A stretch of 35,378 nt of DNA from assembly GCA_002470275.1 (NCBI GenBank), contig DKNY01000004.1, positions 14,365 to 49,742 on the forward strand, written 5' to 3'. This DNA comes from Gammaproteobacteria bacterium UBA7376. Its GTDB lineage: Bacteria > Pseudomonadota > Gammaproteobacteria > Pseudomonadales > Azotimanducaceae. Positions 17,919 through 24,793 of the stretch are shown here, in pieces; within the stretch, counting starts at the first letter, position 1; each line of letters starts with the position of its first letter. The notes under the pieces are model-generated. The model was given only the letters and a program-made list of their open reading frames with translations. It had not been told where the DNA came from and did not search any database. A program made the position numbers and the translations under genes.

Positions 17919-18722
17919 CTAGCTTCTGCGCAGGCGGTAGGTCCACTTAGCCTGGGTGGAAAGCTGTTCCCAGACTTCATCGCTCAGCGGAGGAAGCGGC
18001 AGGCTGAGGCCATCCGGAAGGTAATATTTTCGATAATAAACCAGGGACAACATGGTTCTCGGGCTGTCCGTTAAATTTGGCATACCGCGATGCCAGGTTC
18101 GCATATCGCGCAGGACGATGGATCCAGCGGGCATTTCGGTCCGCAGTGACGGTCGATCTGCTAGGCGCTCGGGCCTAACCTTGAGGGTATCTATTTCTGC
18201 TTCTTCATCCTGTAAGGCATGGTGAGAGCCTGGCCAGATTTCCGTTGCACCGTTGTCCGCGGTGAAGTCGTCGAGAGCGATATTGGCCACGATGAGCACC
18301 GGTGGTGTCGCGATCTGTAAATCTGGGAATAAGTGGCCACAGTCACGGTGGACATTCTGCGCTTGGCTTCCTGGGAAGGCTGTATTGCAGCCATAGGGCA
18401 GGCTACCAAAAAAATATTTGCCTAGGACTCGCTCTAAAACCTGGAAGATCATTGGGTTTTCGATAATCCGTGGGTCGAGAAAGGGCATACGCATTGGGGA
18501 GGGCGTGCCGCCGTGGCCCCGTGCCCTGACCAGCTCCTCCTTGCTGCCTTGATGGGTGGCGTCGAGCACCCTATGGGTATCATGGTTCAGGCTATTCACC
18601 AAGGGTGCGGGCAAGACGGCCTCTAGAATAACGTAGCCGTTATCGTGGAGGCATTGTATCGCCTGGGTCAGGTGCTGGTCGTTGAGCAAGCCGGTATCTC
18701 GCTCTTCAACGGTGGGCGCCAT
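17919..18722 (-). CDS. Phytanoyl-CoA dioxygenase (PhyH) family oxygenase, copy 3
   Basis: This 267-aa protein has the iron triad H125 and D127 in NVHRDCGHLFP and H211 in RTWHRGMPNLTDSPR. R222 is suited to 2-oxoglutarate binding, and NGATEIWPGSHH is the conserved turn. The size is that of compact bacterial PhyH enzymes. ATG 18722 begins four bases after the stop of copy 4, with no clear ribosome site, so translational coupling is likely and the longer upstream open frame is not used. Copies 3 and 4 thus form a tight pair, which suggests consecutive or hetero-oligomeric action on one substrate. Substrate unknown. Confidence 0.9.
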   Translation of the reverse strand: MAPTVEERDTGLLNDQHLTQAIQCLHDNGYVILEAVLPAPLVNSLNHDTHRVLDATHQGSKEELVRARGHGGTPSPMRMPFLDPRIIENPMIFQVLERVLGKYFFGSLPYGCNTAFPGSQAQNVHRDCGHLFPDLQIATPPVLIVANIALDDFTADNGATEIWPGSHHALQDEEAEIDTLKVRPERLADRPSLRTEMPAGSIVLRDMRTWHRGMPNLTDSPRTMLSLVYYRKYYLPDGLSLPLPPLSDEVWEQLSTQAKWTYRLRRS

Positions 18723-18726
18723 AGGG

Positions 18727-19590
18727 TTAGACCACTCGGGTACTCGGTACCGGATCGATCCGCAGCTGTTCCTCACCCTCTCGCAGCAAACTTCGCAAAT
18801 AACCAGGGTCTTGGCTGGCCAGAATCGTTTCCTCAGAAACCCGCCCTTTGAAATCCTGGAATGGACTCATGTAGGGCCGGCAGTGCTGGCCTAGCAGCGT
18901 CACCCGCAACCCTGGCGTGTTCTTGCGAAAGGCGCCATGCCATAAGCAGCCGCTAAACAAAACGAGGGAACCCATGGGCGCTTCCACGGGAACGGACAGG
19001 GGGAGGGCTTCCCCCAGCTCGGGCAGGCGCCCCTCTAGGTGACTGCCTGGGACATAGGCCAGCGCTCCGTCTTCCTTCGTATAGTCGGTAAGTGTCCAGT
19101 TCATGTTGGCGATATGGGGCAGCTTCCAATTCCAGGGTGGGGGCACAACGCTCTGGTCTGCGTGGAAGCCCGTTGTGGCTTCCCCCTCCCAGCTGTCCGG
19201 GGTCTGCCACTTTATCCAGCCATCGCTTACGGCCAGACGGTGATTCTCACCGAGCAGGTGGGTCATGAGCACCCGCTTGACCGGATTAGATACTACCGGC
19301 TCAAAAAGCTGATCCTCATGAATCAAATGGGAAACAATCAGGTGGCCGATTTCATCCGGACGCCCATTAAAAACCGCAGTCGGGTTTTTATCTAAATCGA
19401 ACATCACGCCAGTGCGCTCAGAGGCCACCCGTAAAATGGCGTCGCGCAATTGCTCAAAGTAATCGATGGTTAAGCCTAGCTTGGCAGGGGGGACAATGGT
19501 TAGGCCAATTTCATCTAGATCCCGGATGTGTTGGGCGAGGTCATACTTCTCTATGTCCGAGGCTTGGTCGGTAAGGTCATGATTTTGCAT
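18727..19590 (-). CDS. Phytanoyl-CoA dioxygenase (PhyH) family oxygenase, copy 4
   Basis: This 287-aa protein has iron ligands H143 and D145 in TGFHADQSVVPP and H218 in CLWHGAFRKNTPGLR, R229 as the likely 2-oxoglutarate anchor, and DGALAYVPGSHLEG as the conserved turn. The WHGAFRKNTPG segment resembles that of bacterial PhyH proteins annotated near aromatic and terpenoid catabolism, but this is not decisive. GAGGAAGG precedes the ATG. It is the first gene of the two-gene unit with copy 3, and the GST-like gene lies 185 bases upstream on the same strand and may or may not share a transcript. Confidence 0.9.
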   Translation of the reverse strand: MQNHDLTDQASDIEKYDLAQHIRDLDEIGLTIVPPAKLGLTIDYFEQLRDAILRVASERTGVMFDLDKNPTAVFNGRPDEIGHLIVSHLIHEDQLFEPVVSNPVKRVLMTHLLGENHRLAVSDGWIKWQTPDSWEGEATTGFHADQSVVPPPWNWKLPHIANMNWTLTDYTKEDGALAYVPGSHLEGRLPELGEALPLSVPVEAPMGSLVLFSGCLWHGAFRKNTPGLRVTLLGQHCRPYMSPFQDFKGRVSEETILASQDPGYLRSLLREGEEQLRIDPVPSTRVV

Positions 19591-19775
19591 TTTTCTTTGT
19601 CCTTCCTCTAAATCTGCCTGTCAGATAACGCTTTCTATTCACGTCTTTTGATAAGAGCTATTCGTGTCAGAGTCGCCCGCCGAAGTTTACAGCCACAGGC
19701 GACGACAACAACCAAACTTCCTGTGGAGCTAGATTCAAATACCCCAAAATCACCCGAGGAGGGGGCCTCTGCCGC

Positions 19776-20603
19776 TCATCTATTGGCTAGGGTTTTTAAG
19801 GTCAAAAGGACCAAGGCCAACAGCGTCAGCGGCAGCGCCAAGAGGTATAGCGCTACCCCGAACCAAAAAATTGCGCGTTGTCCTGGTGAGGCAATAGCGT
19901 AGGGGGGTTGGTGGGGGGTGAAGTAGTCTTCCGAGTAAAGGTGGGGGTAACCCTGCAGCAGGCCATGCATCCGCTCCATCCAGGCATGCAGATGCTTGAG
20001 GGCGGGATCCGCGGTCATGGCGGCAACGAGCGGTGGGTGCGGAATGCTCAAGTGACACTGAATAATGCCGAACTGCTGGCAGTCCAAAATGCCGGGAGCC
20101 TCCCCGCAAAGAAAGGCCTGGGATTTTAGTCGTTCGTTTATTGGCTTGAATTGCTCGGTAAAGTTTTCTGGGTCCGTTGGTTTGAGACGCCACAGGGCCA
20201 GCTTGATCAAGACATAAAAAAATATTGTCAAAAGGGGGCGCAAGAGCTGGCGAATGCTTCTCGTTAGCCCGGATGCCCCAATCATCCGTACTTTCGCGAA
20301 GCTGTTAAAAAAGTTCAGCAAACTGTCCGGGCGATGTAGCACCCCCTGCCAAGTCGCCGCTACCATGGCCTGGTCCCTTGGGTCCGCTGATGCATAGCCC
20401 AGCTTCTCTAAGATGTCCGCTGACTCTGTTTGCCAAACCCCATCCACCTTCAACGCCGGCATGCGAACACCAGAATGCAGGAGTTTGCGAAGGCTGGGGA
20501 GCGGGGTTAGATCGTAGTCTTGGGCCTTTAAATGGAGCCCAACCAAAACCGCTTGAACCCAGGGAGAATGGTCAACGCCATAAATCTGATGATGGTCACG
20601 CAT
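19776..20603 (-). CDS. Glutathione S-transferase-like protein with a C-terminal membrane tail
   Basis: A 275-aa protein. The N-terminal thioredoxin-like domain is recognisable from IYGVDHSPWVQAVLVGLHLK, the cis-proline segment GVRMPALKVDG and QTES (the glutathione gamma-glutamyl contact). A helical C-terminal domain follows, including EAPGILDCQQFGIIQCHLS, which resembles the GST GxxxTxAD region. About 30 residues at the C-terminus (AIFWFGVALYLLALPLTLLA and onward) are strongly hydrophobic, and an earlier segment (LLTIFFYVLIKLALW) is also hydrophobic. The protein is therefore probably membrane-bound, which is uncommon for soluble-type GSTs. ATG 20603 is chosen as the first codon giving a complete GST domain; the ribosome site is weak. 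It may conjugate or isomerise a hydrophobic product of the neighbouring dioxygenases. Confidence 0.8.
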   Translation of the reverse strand: MRDHHQIYGVDHSPWVQAVLVGLHLKAQDYDLTPLPSLRKLLHSGVRMPALKVDGVWQTESADILEKLGYASADPRDQAMVAATWQGVLHRPDSLLNFFNSFAKVRMIGASGLTRSIRQLLRPLLTIFFYVLIKLALWRLKPTDPENFTEQFKPINERLKSQAFLCGEAPGILDCQQFGIIQCHLSIPHPPLVAAMTADPALKHLHAWMERMHGLLQGYPHLYSEDYFTPHQPPYAIASPGQRAIFWFGVALYLLALPLTLLALVLLTLKTLANR

Positions 20604-20759
20604 GCTGTTGCTGGCCCCATAATTTGTTCTGTTGTCACGGTGAGCTACCCTTTTATATGGACTGAAGCGGCTCCGCCTACCCAAGCATCGTACAAAGTTT
20701 TCTTTGAACTATCCGAACGGAGTTTTATGCTTGGGCAACCAATAATAAGAGGTTCAGAG

Positions 20760-21656
20760 ATGTCAAAGACACTACTAGCAGCCGCAGCCCTGTTCTTTAT
20801 GCTGGTCGGCTGCGAGGCGCCAAAGCCCGAAACCCCGCCCGAAACCGACTCGCCGACGACGACCGAAGCAGCTGCGGAGGCATCTGTTGCGGAAGCGGAC
20901 ATGGATGCACCGACGCCTACCGGATATAACGAATATATCTGGTGCGTTAATGGAGAAAACTTCTCAGAAGAAGCCTATGCAGCGCGCACGGCTTACTGGG
21001 TCAATGCGGTCAATGAGCTGGGCATGCAGTCTTTGCGGGCAATTGACCTTACACCCTCAGACTGGCAATCAGAGAATTTTGACCGTGTAACGCTGCTCAT
21101 GTGGGCAGATAAAGCGGAGCGCGACGCGGGCTGGGCAGCCTACCTAGAGGCTGGTGTTGAAGCAGCTATGAACGAGGAATTCCCAGATGTGGAAATCTGC
21201 GGCGGTGAAAATTGGGCCAATGTTTATGGCCATGATAAGTACGCACCCAGACCTGCTACGGTAAGTTGGGATGCCGAGACGCACCCCGCGGCGCTCGCTG
21301 GCTATCAGTTTTGCTCATTTACCGAGGGCAGCGGACCTGCTCAGCTGCGCGAAATTGTTCGTGACGACTTCATCCCCTATGTGGATGCCTATGAGGCGGA
21401 CAACGGGCCAACGACCTACACCTTTGGTGTGCTTGTCCCTCAATTCGAGATGGCAGCGGTAGAGAGACACGAGGATGTCCCCATGGACGTTGACTTTGTC
21501 TGGTTGAATTTCTGGGGCGATCCCGCAGAGCGAAGCGTCAGCGACGAGACATGGGCGGAAAAGGGCGCAGAAATACAGGCTGCCTTTGACGAGGTTGCCG
21601 ATTGTTCTGCGGATCAGTTCTTCGATGCGACGCTGACGAAGGCGGGCGCGTCCTAG
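20760..21656 (+). CDS. Two-domain lipoprotein of unknown function (member 3 of a local family)
   Basis: A 298-aa protein with a lipoprotein signal: MSKTLLAAAALFFMLVGC with lipid-anchored C18. E at +2 lets it go to the outer membrane. A Pro/Thr/Glu/Ala-rich linker (about 20-55) leads to two similar domains. Domain 1 runs from NEYIWC to VEICGG and domain 2 from GYQFCSFTEG to VADCSADQFF. Each is therefore bounded by a cysteine near its first strand and one near its end, a layout shared with the secreted protein at 33633. ATG 20760 is chosen because AAGAGG lies seven bases upstream and the lipobox fits; the frame is open further upstream but that part is not protein-like. A terminator follows at 21677. 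No catalytic motif is seen. Confidence 0.8.
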   Translation: MSKTLLAAAALFFMLVGCEAPKPETPPETDSPTTTEAAAEASVAEADMDAPTPTGYNEYIWCVNGENFSEEAYAARTAYWVNAVNELGMQSLRAIDLTPSDWQSENFDRVTLLMWADKAERDAGWAAYLEAGVEAAMNEEFPDVEICGGENWANVYGHDKYAPRPATVSWDAETHPAALAGYQFCSFTEGSGPAQLREIVRDDFIPYVDAYEADNGPTTYTFGVLVPQFEMAAVERHEDVPMDVDFVWLNFWGDPAERSVSDETWAEKGAEIQAAFDEVADCSADQFFDATLTKAGAS

Positions 21657-21676
21657 AGGATTAAAGTCTGAAGCAA

Positions 21677-21706
21677 GGGGCCGCCGGCATTTCCGCCAGC
21701 GGCCCC
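21677..21706 (+). terminator. Probable terminator hairpin between lipoprotein and phasin genes
   Basis: GGGGCCGC (21677-21684) pairs with GCGGCCCC (21699-21706), with an inner CGG/CCG extension. It is followed by CTAAGCTTGTT, which is only moderately T-rich. It lies between two convergent genes and may act in both directions. Confidence 0.55.
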
Positions 21707-21787
21707 CTAAGCTTGTTCCGATTGCGCCTCAGCCTATTGCGACGCAGGCCTTGGGCCAGAGCAACTCTCTGGGCACGCCCTGGAAAT

Positions 21788-22153
21788 CTAGGGGTTGGCC
21801 TTGGTGCGCTTGGGCTTCGCGGGCGTCTCGGTGGCCTCTGGCGTCATCATATCTTTCGCCGTGTCGAACGCGTCCTTCATGAGGGCGCTGGACTTGGTGT
21901 ATGAGGACTTCATGATCTCACCGGTAACCTGATAGTTTTCCTTGGTGGCTTCCCAAAGTTCCTTGCTGTAATCCTTCTGAAGTTCCATCAACGCAGCGGG
22001 CGTGGTGGCAGAGGCCAGCTTCTCTTGGGCCGTTTGGGCCAGGGTCATACACTGGGAGTAATAGGCCGTGCTGCGCTCAAAGAGGCTCTTTGTCAGCTCC
22101 GCAGCATTTTGCGTCATTTCTTGCGTTAACTTCACCGTACCCTCTATGTTCAT
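21788..22153 (-). CDS. Phasin (PHA granule-associated protein)
   Basis: A 121-aa, almost entirely helical amphipathic protein of the phasin family. Its parts are a helical start (VKLTQEMTQNAAELTKSLFE), the segment STAYYSQCMTLAQTAQEKLA, and LQKDYSKELWEATKENYQV, which resembles the conserved phasin region. A Lys/Pro/Thr-rich tail follows (TPAKPKRTKANP), as in many PhaP proteins. Phasins coat polyhydroxyalkanoate granules and control their size and number. The gene is divergent from phaR across 150 bases. In known systems PhaR represses phasin genes until granules form, which fits this layout. AGGTAA precedes the ATG. Confidence 0.88.
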   Translation of the reverse strand: MNIEGTVKLTQEMTQNAAELTKSLFERSTAYYSQCMTLAQTAQEKLASATTPAALMELQKDYSKELWEATKENYQVTGEIMKSSYTKSSALMKDAFDTAKDMMTPEATETPAKPKRTKANP

Positions 22154-22187
22154 ATGCGTGATTACCTGTTTGTCGGTTTAAGAATGT

Positions 22188-22196
22188 TGCAGTGCA
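22188..22196. promoter_or_regulatory. Candidate PhaR operator between phasin and phaR
   Basis: TGCA-G-TGCA is a perfect small palindrome within TTGCAGTGCACAA, in the 150-base divergent region. TGC/GCA-rich sites have been reported for PhaR proteins in other bacteria. The position, 35 bases from the phasin start, suits repression. The match is short, so this is tentative. Confidence 0.35.
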
Positions 22197-22303
22197 CAAA
22201 ATTGTCACGTAGCGTTCGCCAGGTCAACCCCTTGGGGGATATTTGGCCGTTTTTTTTGTCTCTTCACTAAATTCGCGTCTCGTGGATACCAAGGAGCCCT
22301 TTC

Positions 22304-22702
22304 ATGCGTCAGTTTCGAAAATATCCTAATCGCCGAATCTACGACTTGGATAACAGCAAATACGTCACGCTGGATGATCTGCTCAACTGGATCAACGCCG
22401 GTGCCAGCATTCACGTAGAGGAAGCAGAATCCGGTGAAGACCTAACTCAGGCCACCCTCATGCAGATCCTGTCCAAGGAGGAAAGCAGGCGGTCGTCGCC
22501 GTTGCTCACAAACTTAGCCTTGGAACAGCTCATTCGTTTTACGTCCAATCCCTATGCCGAAGCGGCATCCCAGTTTATCGAGCAAAGCCTGGAATTTATG
22601 GCCAGTGACAGCAATATCTTCATGAAGGGATTCAAGCGTTCCGCCGAGTCGTCGCCCTTCAACGTCTTTAAAGCCTATGCCGACCTTTGGTCCAAAGAAT
22701 GA
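22304..22702 (+). CDS. phaR: PHA synthesis repressor PhaR
   Basis: This 132-aa protein begins with the PhaR DNA-binding motif: RKYPNRRIYDLDNSKYVTLD, then DLLNWINAGASIHVEEAESGEDLT. The next part (TQATLMQILSKEE) is the start of the PHB-accumulation regulator domain. PhaR binds both phasin-promoter DNA and the surface of nascent PHA granules, so granule growth relieves repression. It is shorter than the about 180 aa of some relatives, because the C-terminal tail is brief. AAGGAG lies seven bases before the ATG. Its last 28 bases overlap the 3' end of phaC on the other strand. Confidence 0.93.
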   Translation: MRQFRKYPNRRIYDLDNSKYVTLDDLLNWINAGASIHVEEAESGEDLTQATLMQILSKEESRRSSPLLTNLALEQLIRFTSNPYAEAASQFIEQSLEFMASDSNIFMKGFKRSAESSPFNVFKAYADLWSKE

Positions 22703-23835
22703 GCCTGGCTAGTGGCGGTGCTGGCCGGCGCCCGCGTTAGCGCCGGTATCCAATTTGAGATTGCCTCGCTGATCGCGGCGTTAGCGTTGCGACTAACAAA
22801 GGCGCCAATGTGGCCTGCACGCAGCTCCAGCTCAGAATAGTGGCAGTCGCTGGGCACCTGGTCTCGGAGCGCCTTGCTCGCGGCAGGGGGCACAATGTGG
22901 TCATGTTTGGCAAAAATATTGAGCACCGGCATGCACAAATTCTGTAACAAAATCGCCTCGCCGTTCACTTCAAACGTGCCCTGCACCAGTTTGTTTTCGT
23001 GATAGAAATCAATCAGCCACTGTTTGGCCGCTTCAGCCGGGTGGTGAGGCCGGTCTAGAAGCCACTTTTCCATTCTTAAAAAGTTGAGCGCTGATTCCTT
23101 GGTGCCTGATACCGAGTCAACCAGGTCGACTCCGTACTTCTTGAGGCTATCCATGAGGGTCATTTCACGAAAAACGGCGCCGCTGAGATGACCGGGCAGA
23201 CAGCCGTAGGCATCGATCATATCCGATAGCTGCTGGCGGCCAAGCTTCTGCATCATGGCGCTCAAGTAACCACGTTTCGCGGGCTCGGGCGATGCTTGAT
23301 CGGCATGAAAATCGACCGGCGTCACCGCGAGAATTAGAGACCCCACCTTGTCCGGATTGAGCGCGGCGTAACAGGCGGCAAAGGTACCCCCCTCGCAGAC
23401 GCCGAAGATCGAAATTTTTTCCAGGTTGTGAGCGCCGCAGATATGATCGACGCAATCGCTCAGGTAGCGACCTACATAGTCGTCATAGCTCAACCAGCGA
23501 TCAGACTTATTGGGATTGCCCCAGTCGACGATGTAGACCGTGTGGCCCTTAAGCAGCAGGTTTCGCACGACCGAGCGGTCTGTCTGCAGGTCGAGCATGC
23601 TATAGCGCCCGAACAAGCTATAGGTGATGAGGATGGGTTCCTGCTGTGAATCCTCTGCCCCCGTGATCGCCCGGTATTTGTAGAGCGTCACTTTATCAAC
23701 GGTAAAGACCGAATCCTTGGGCGATCCGCCCACGACGATGTCCGCATCAGTTATATCGATGAGGTTATCAATCCCACTCTGCACCTTAGACGAATAGTCC
23801 GCTACGTCGCCGATGTCCCAGATTGCTTGATTCAT
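22675..23835 (-). CDS. phaC: Class III polyhydroxyalkanoate synthase, catalytic subunit PhaC
   Basis: A 386-aa alpha/beta-hydrolase-like synthase that polymerises hydroxyacyl-CoA into PHA. The lipase-box variant GVCEGG carries the catalytic Cys (C147), with D312 in FAKHDHIVPP and H342 in ELRAGHIGAF completing the triad. The DWGNPNKSDRWLSYDDYVG segment is typical of class III/IV enzymes. The length is close to class III PhaC (about 355 aa) and far below class I (about 590 aa), and the partner phaE lies directly upstream, so class III is clear. The ATG overlaps the phaE stop (ATGA). The C-terminal extension of about 20 residues (APASTATSQAHSLDQRSA) looks disordered. Its 3' end overlaps phaR tail to tail. 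Confidence 0.95.
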   Translation of the reverse strand: MNQAIWDIGDVADYSSKVQSGIDNLIDITDADIVVGGSPKDSVFTVDKVTLYKYRAITGAEDSQQEPILITYSLFGRYSMLDLQTDRSVVRNLLLKGHTVYIVDWGNPNKSDRWLSYDDYVGRYLSDCVDHICGAHNLEKISIFGVCEGGTFAACYAALNPDKVGSLILAVTPVDFHADQASPEPAKRGYLSAMMQKLGRQQLSDMIDAYGCLPGHLSGAVFREMTLMDSLKKYGVDLVDSVSGTKESALNFLRMEKWLLDRPHHPAEAAKQWLIDFYHENKLVQGTFEVNGEAILLQNLCMPVLNIFAKHDHIVPPAASKALRDQVPSDCHYSELELRAGHIGAFVSRNANAAISEAISNWIPALTRAPASTATSQAHSLDQRSA

Positions 23836-24443
23836 GATTGCTGCTTCTTCATTGCCCAAATGTCTCTCTTCAGTTCGTGAACCGTCTTCGACAGGTCCTC
23901 GTATTCAGAGAGGGTTGGCATGTGGTTGTACTCTTGGAAGCTTTCCAGGAGCGCTCGATACTGTTTTTGAAAGCGGGTCAGGCAGGTCACGTATTCAGAT
24001 TTAGCCGAGAGATAGGCCTCAGAGCGCTGCATTTCAACGATGTTCGTATCGATCACCTGGGGCCAATCTGATTCTGCACGATCTTTGGCCGGCTCTAGTT
24101 CAAGAGAGGTTAAATCCGCTTCGGCGAAGGCTGCTGTCGCTGCCTCAACGTTGAGCAGGTTAAGTTGGTTGATGGCCGCCATCAGTTCCATGTAGGCGCT
24201 GGTCATGGCCTTAAGTTTCAGATCGAAGCCCATGAAGGTATCGAGCTTGGGGAAGTCGTGATCTGGGTCATCGCTAAAAACGAGCCGCTCGTAGTGCTCC
24301 ATCAAGGTATTGAAGGAATGTTCGGTGGTGTCCCAGGGTGCACTAGGACGCGCCGGCTCAAACCAGCTGCCAGAGAAGGGGGCGTGTAAATCTCCCATGA
24401 ACGTCGCCCACCTATCGAAAATATTATCTTTGCCCGCGACCAC
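23832..24443 (-). CDS. phaE: Class III PHA synthase subunit PhaE
   Basis: A 203-aa partner subunit of the PhaC-PhaE synthase, required for full activity. There is no catalytic motif. Recognition rests on the operon position directly before phaC, the helical content, and the C-terminal coiled coil YEDLSKTVHELKRDIWAMKK, which matches the conserved PhaE ending. Known PhaE proteins are about 350 aa, so this one is markedly short. The start is a GTG at 24443 with AAAGG about eight bases upstream; an in-frame TGA four codons earlier rules out a longer protein. The upstream 350-base region is shared with the divergent lipase-dehydrogenase operon. Confidence 0.85.
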   Translation of the reverse strand: MVAGKDNIFDRWATFMGDLHAPFSGSWFEPARPSAPWDTTEHSFNTLMEHYERLVFSDDPDHDFPKLDTFMGFDLKLKAMTSAYMELMAAINQLNLLNVEAATAAFAEADLTSLELEPAKDRAESDWPQVIDTNIVEMQRSEAYLSAKSEYVTCLTRFQKQYRALLESFQEYNHMPTLSEYEDLSKTVHELKRDIWAMKKQQS

Positions 24444-24793
24444 TTTAGATGCCTTTCATTTGTCGACAAGGATCATGCTGATTTGCTGATCAATGCCCTG
24501 ATTACTGGCGGATCTGCCCCAAAAGGGGGCGCACCGCTGGACCGGTTGCGAAAGTCTGAGTCAGCCAGCAGACTGCTTAATTGCTGGTGATGGCGCGGTT
24601 TCTAGGGTTTAAACCGTGGCTGACGTTCAACAGTAGGCTCCATGTCAGGGGATTAAGCAGGTTCCGTGCCAATACGCCCTGTATAAGCAGGCCCAACTCT
24701 TGCATTGGTCTCCCAATGCGGGGGTTCCGACTAGGGCAGCGAAAGATGAATCCAAACTCATAAAATCTGGGAAAGGGTAGCCACAAAGGCCGA
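24444..24793. promoter_or_regulatory. Divergent regulatory region between phaEC and the patatin operon
   Basis: There is no protein-like open frame in these 350 bases. They hold several inverted repeats: GCCCC-AAAAG-GGGGC at 24516-24530, CGGTTT...AAACCG near 24596-24617, and the perfect GCATTGG-TCTC-CCAATGC at 24702-24719. Promoters for both operons must lie here, but no clear -35/-10 pair was found. The density of hairpin-capable repeats could also mean a structured leader. Confidence 0.45.
24702..24719. promoter_or_regulatory. Inverted repeat, candidate operator upstream of the patatin operon
   Basis: GCATTGG and CCAATGC form a perfect 7-base inverted repeat with a 4-base spacer, 75 bases before the patatin start. 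The arms end in GC/TGC and resemble TGC-rich PhaR targets; the assignment is inferred. Confidence 0.4.

Noticed and set aside
20532..20759. Upstream extension of the lipoprotein frame
   Set aside because: The frame is open but has no ribosome site, is not protein-like and would bury the clear lipobox signal starting at 20760.
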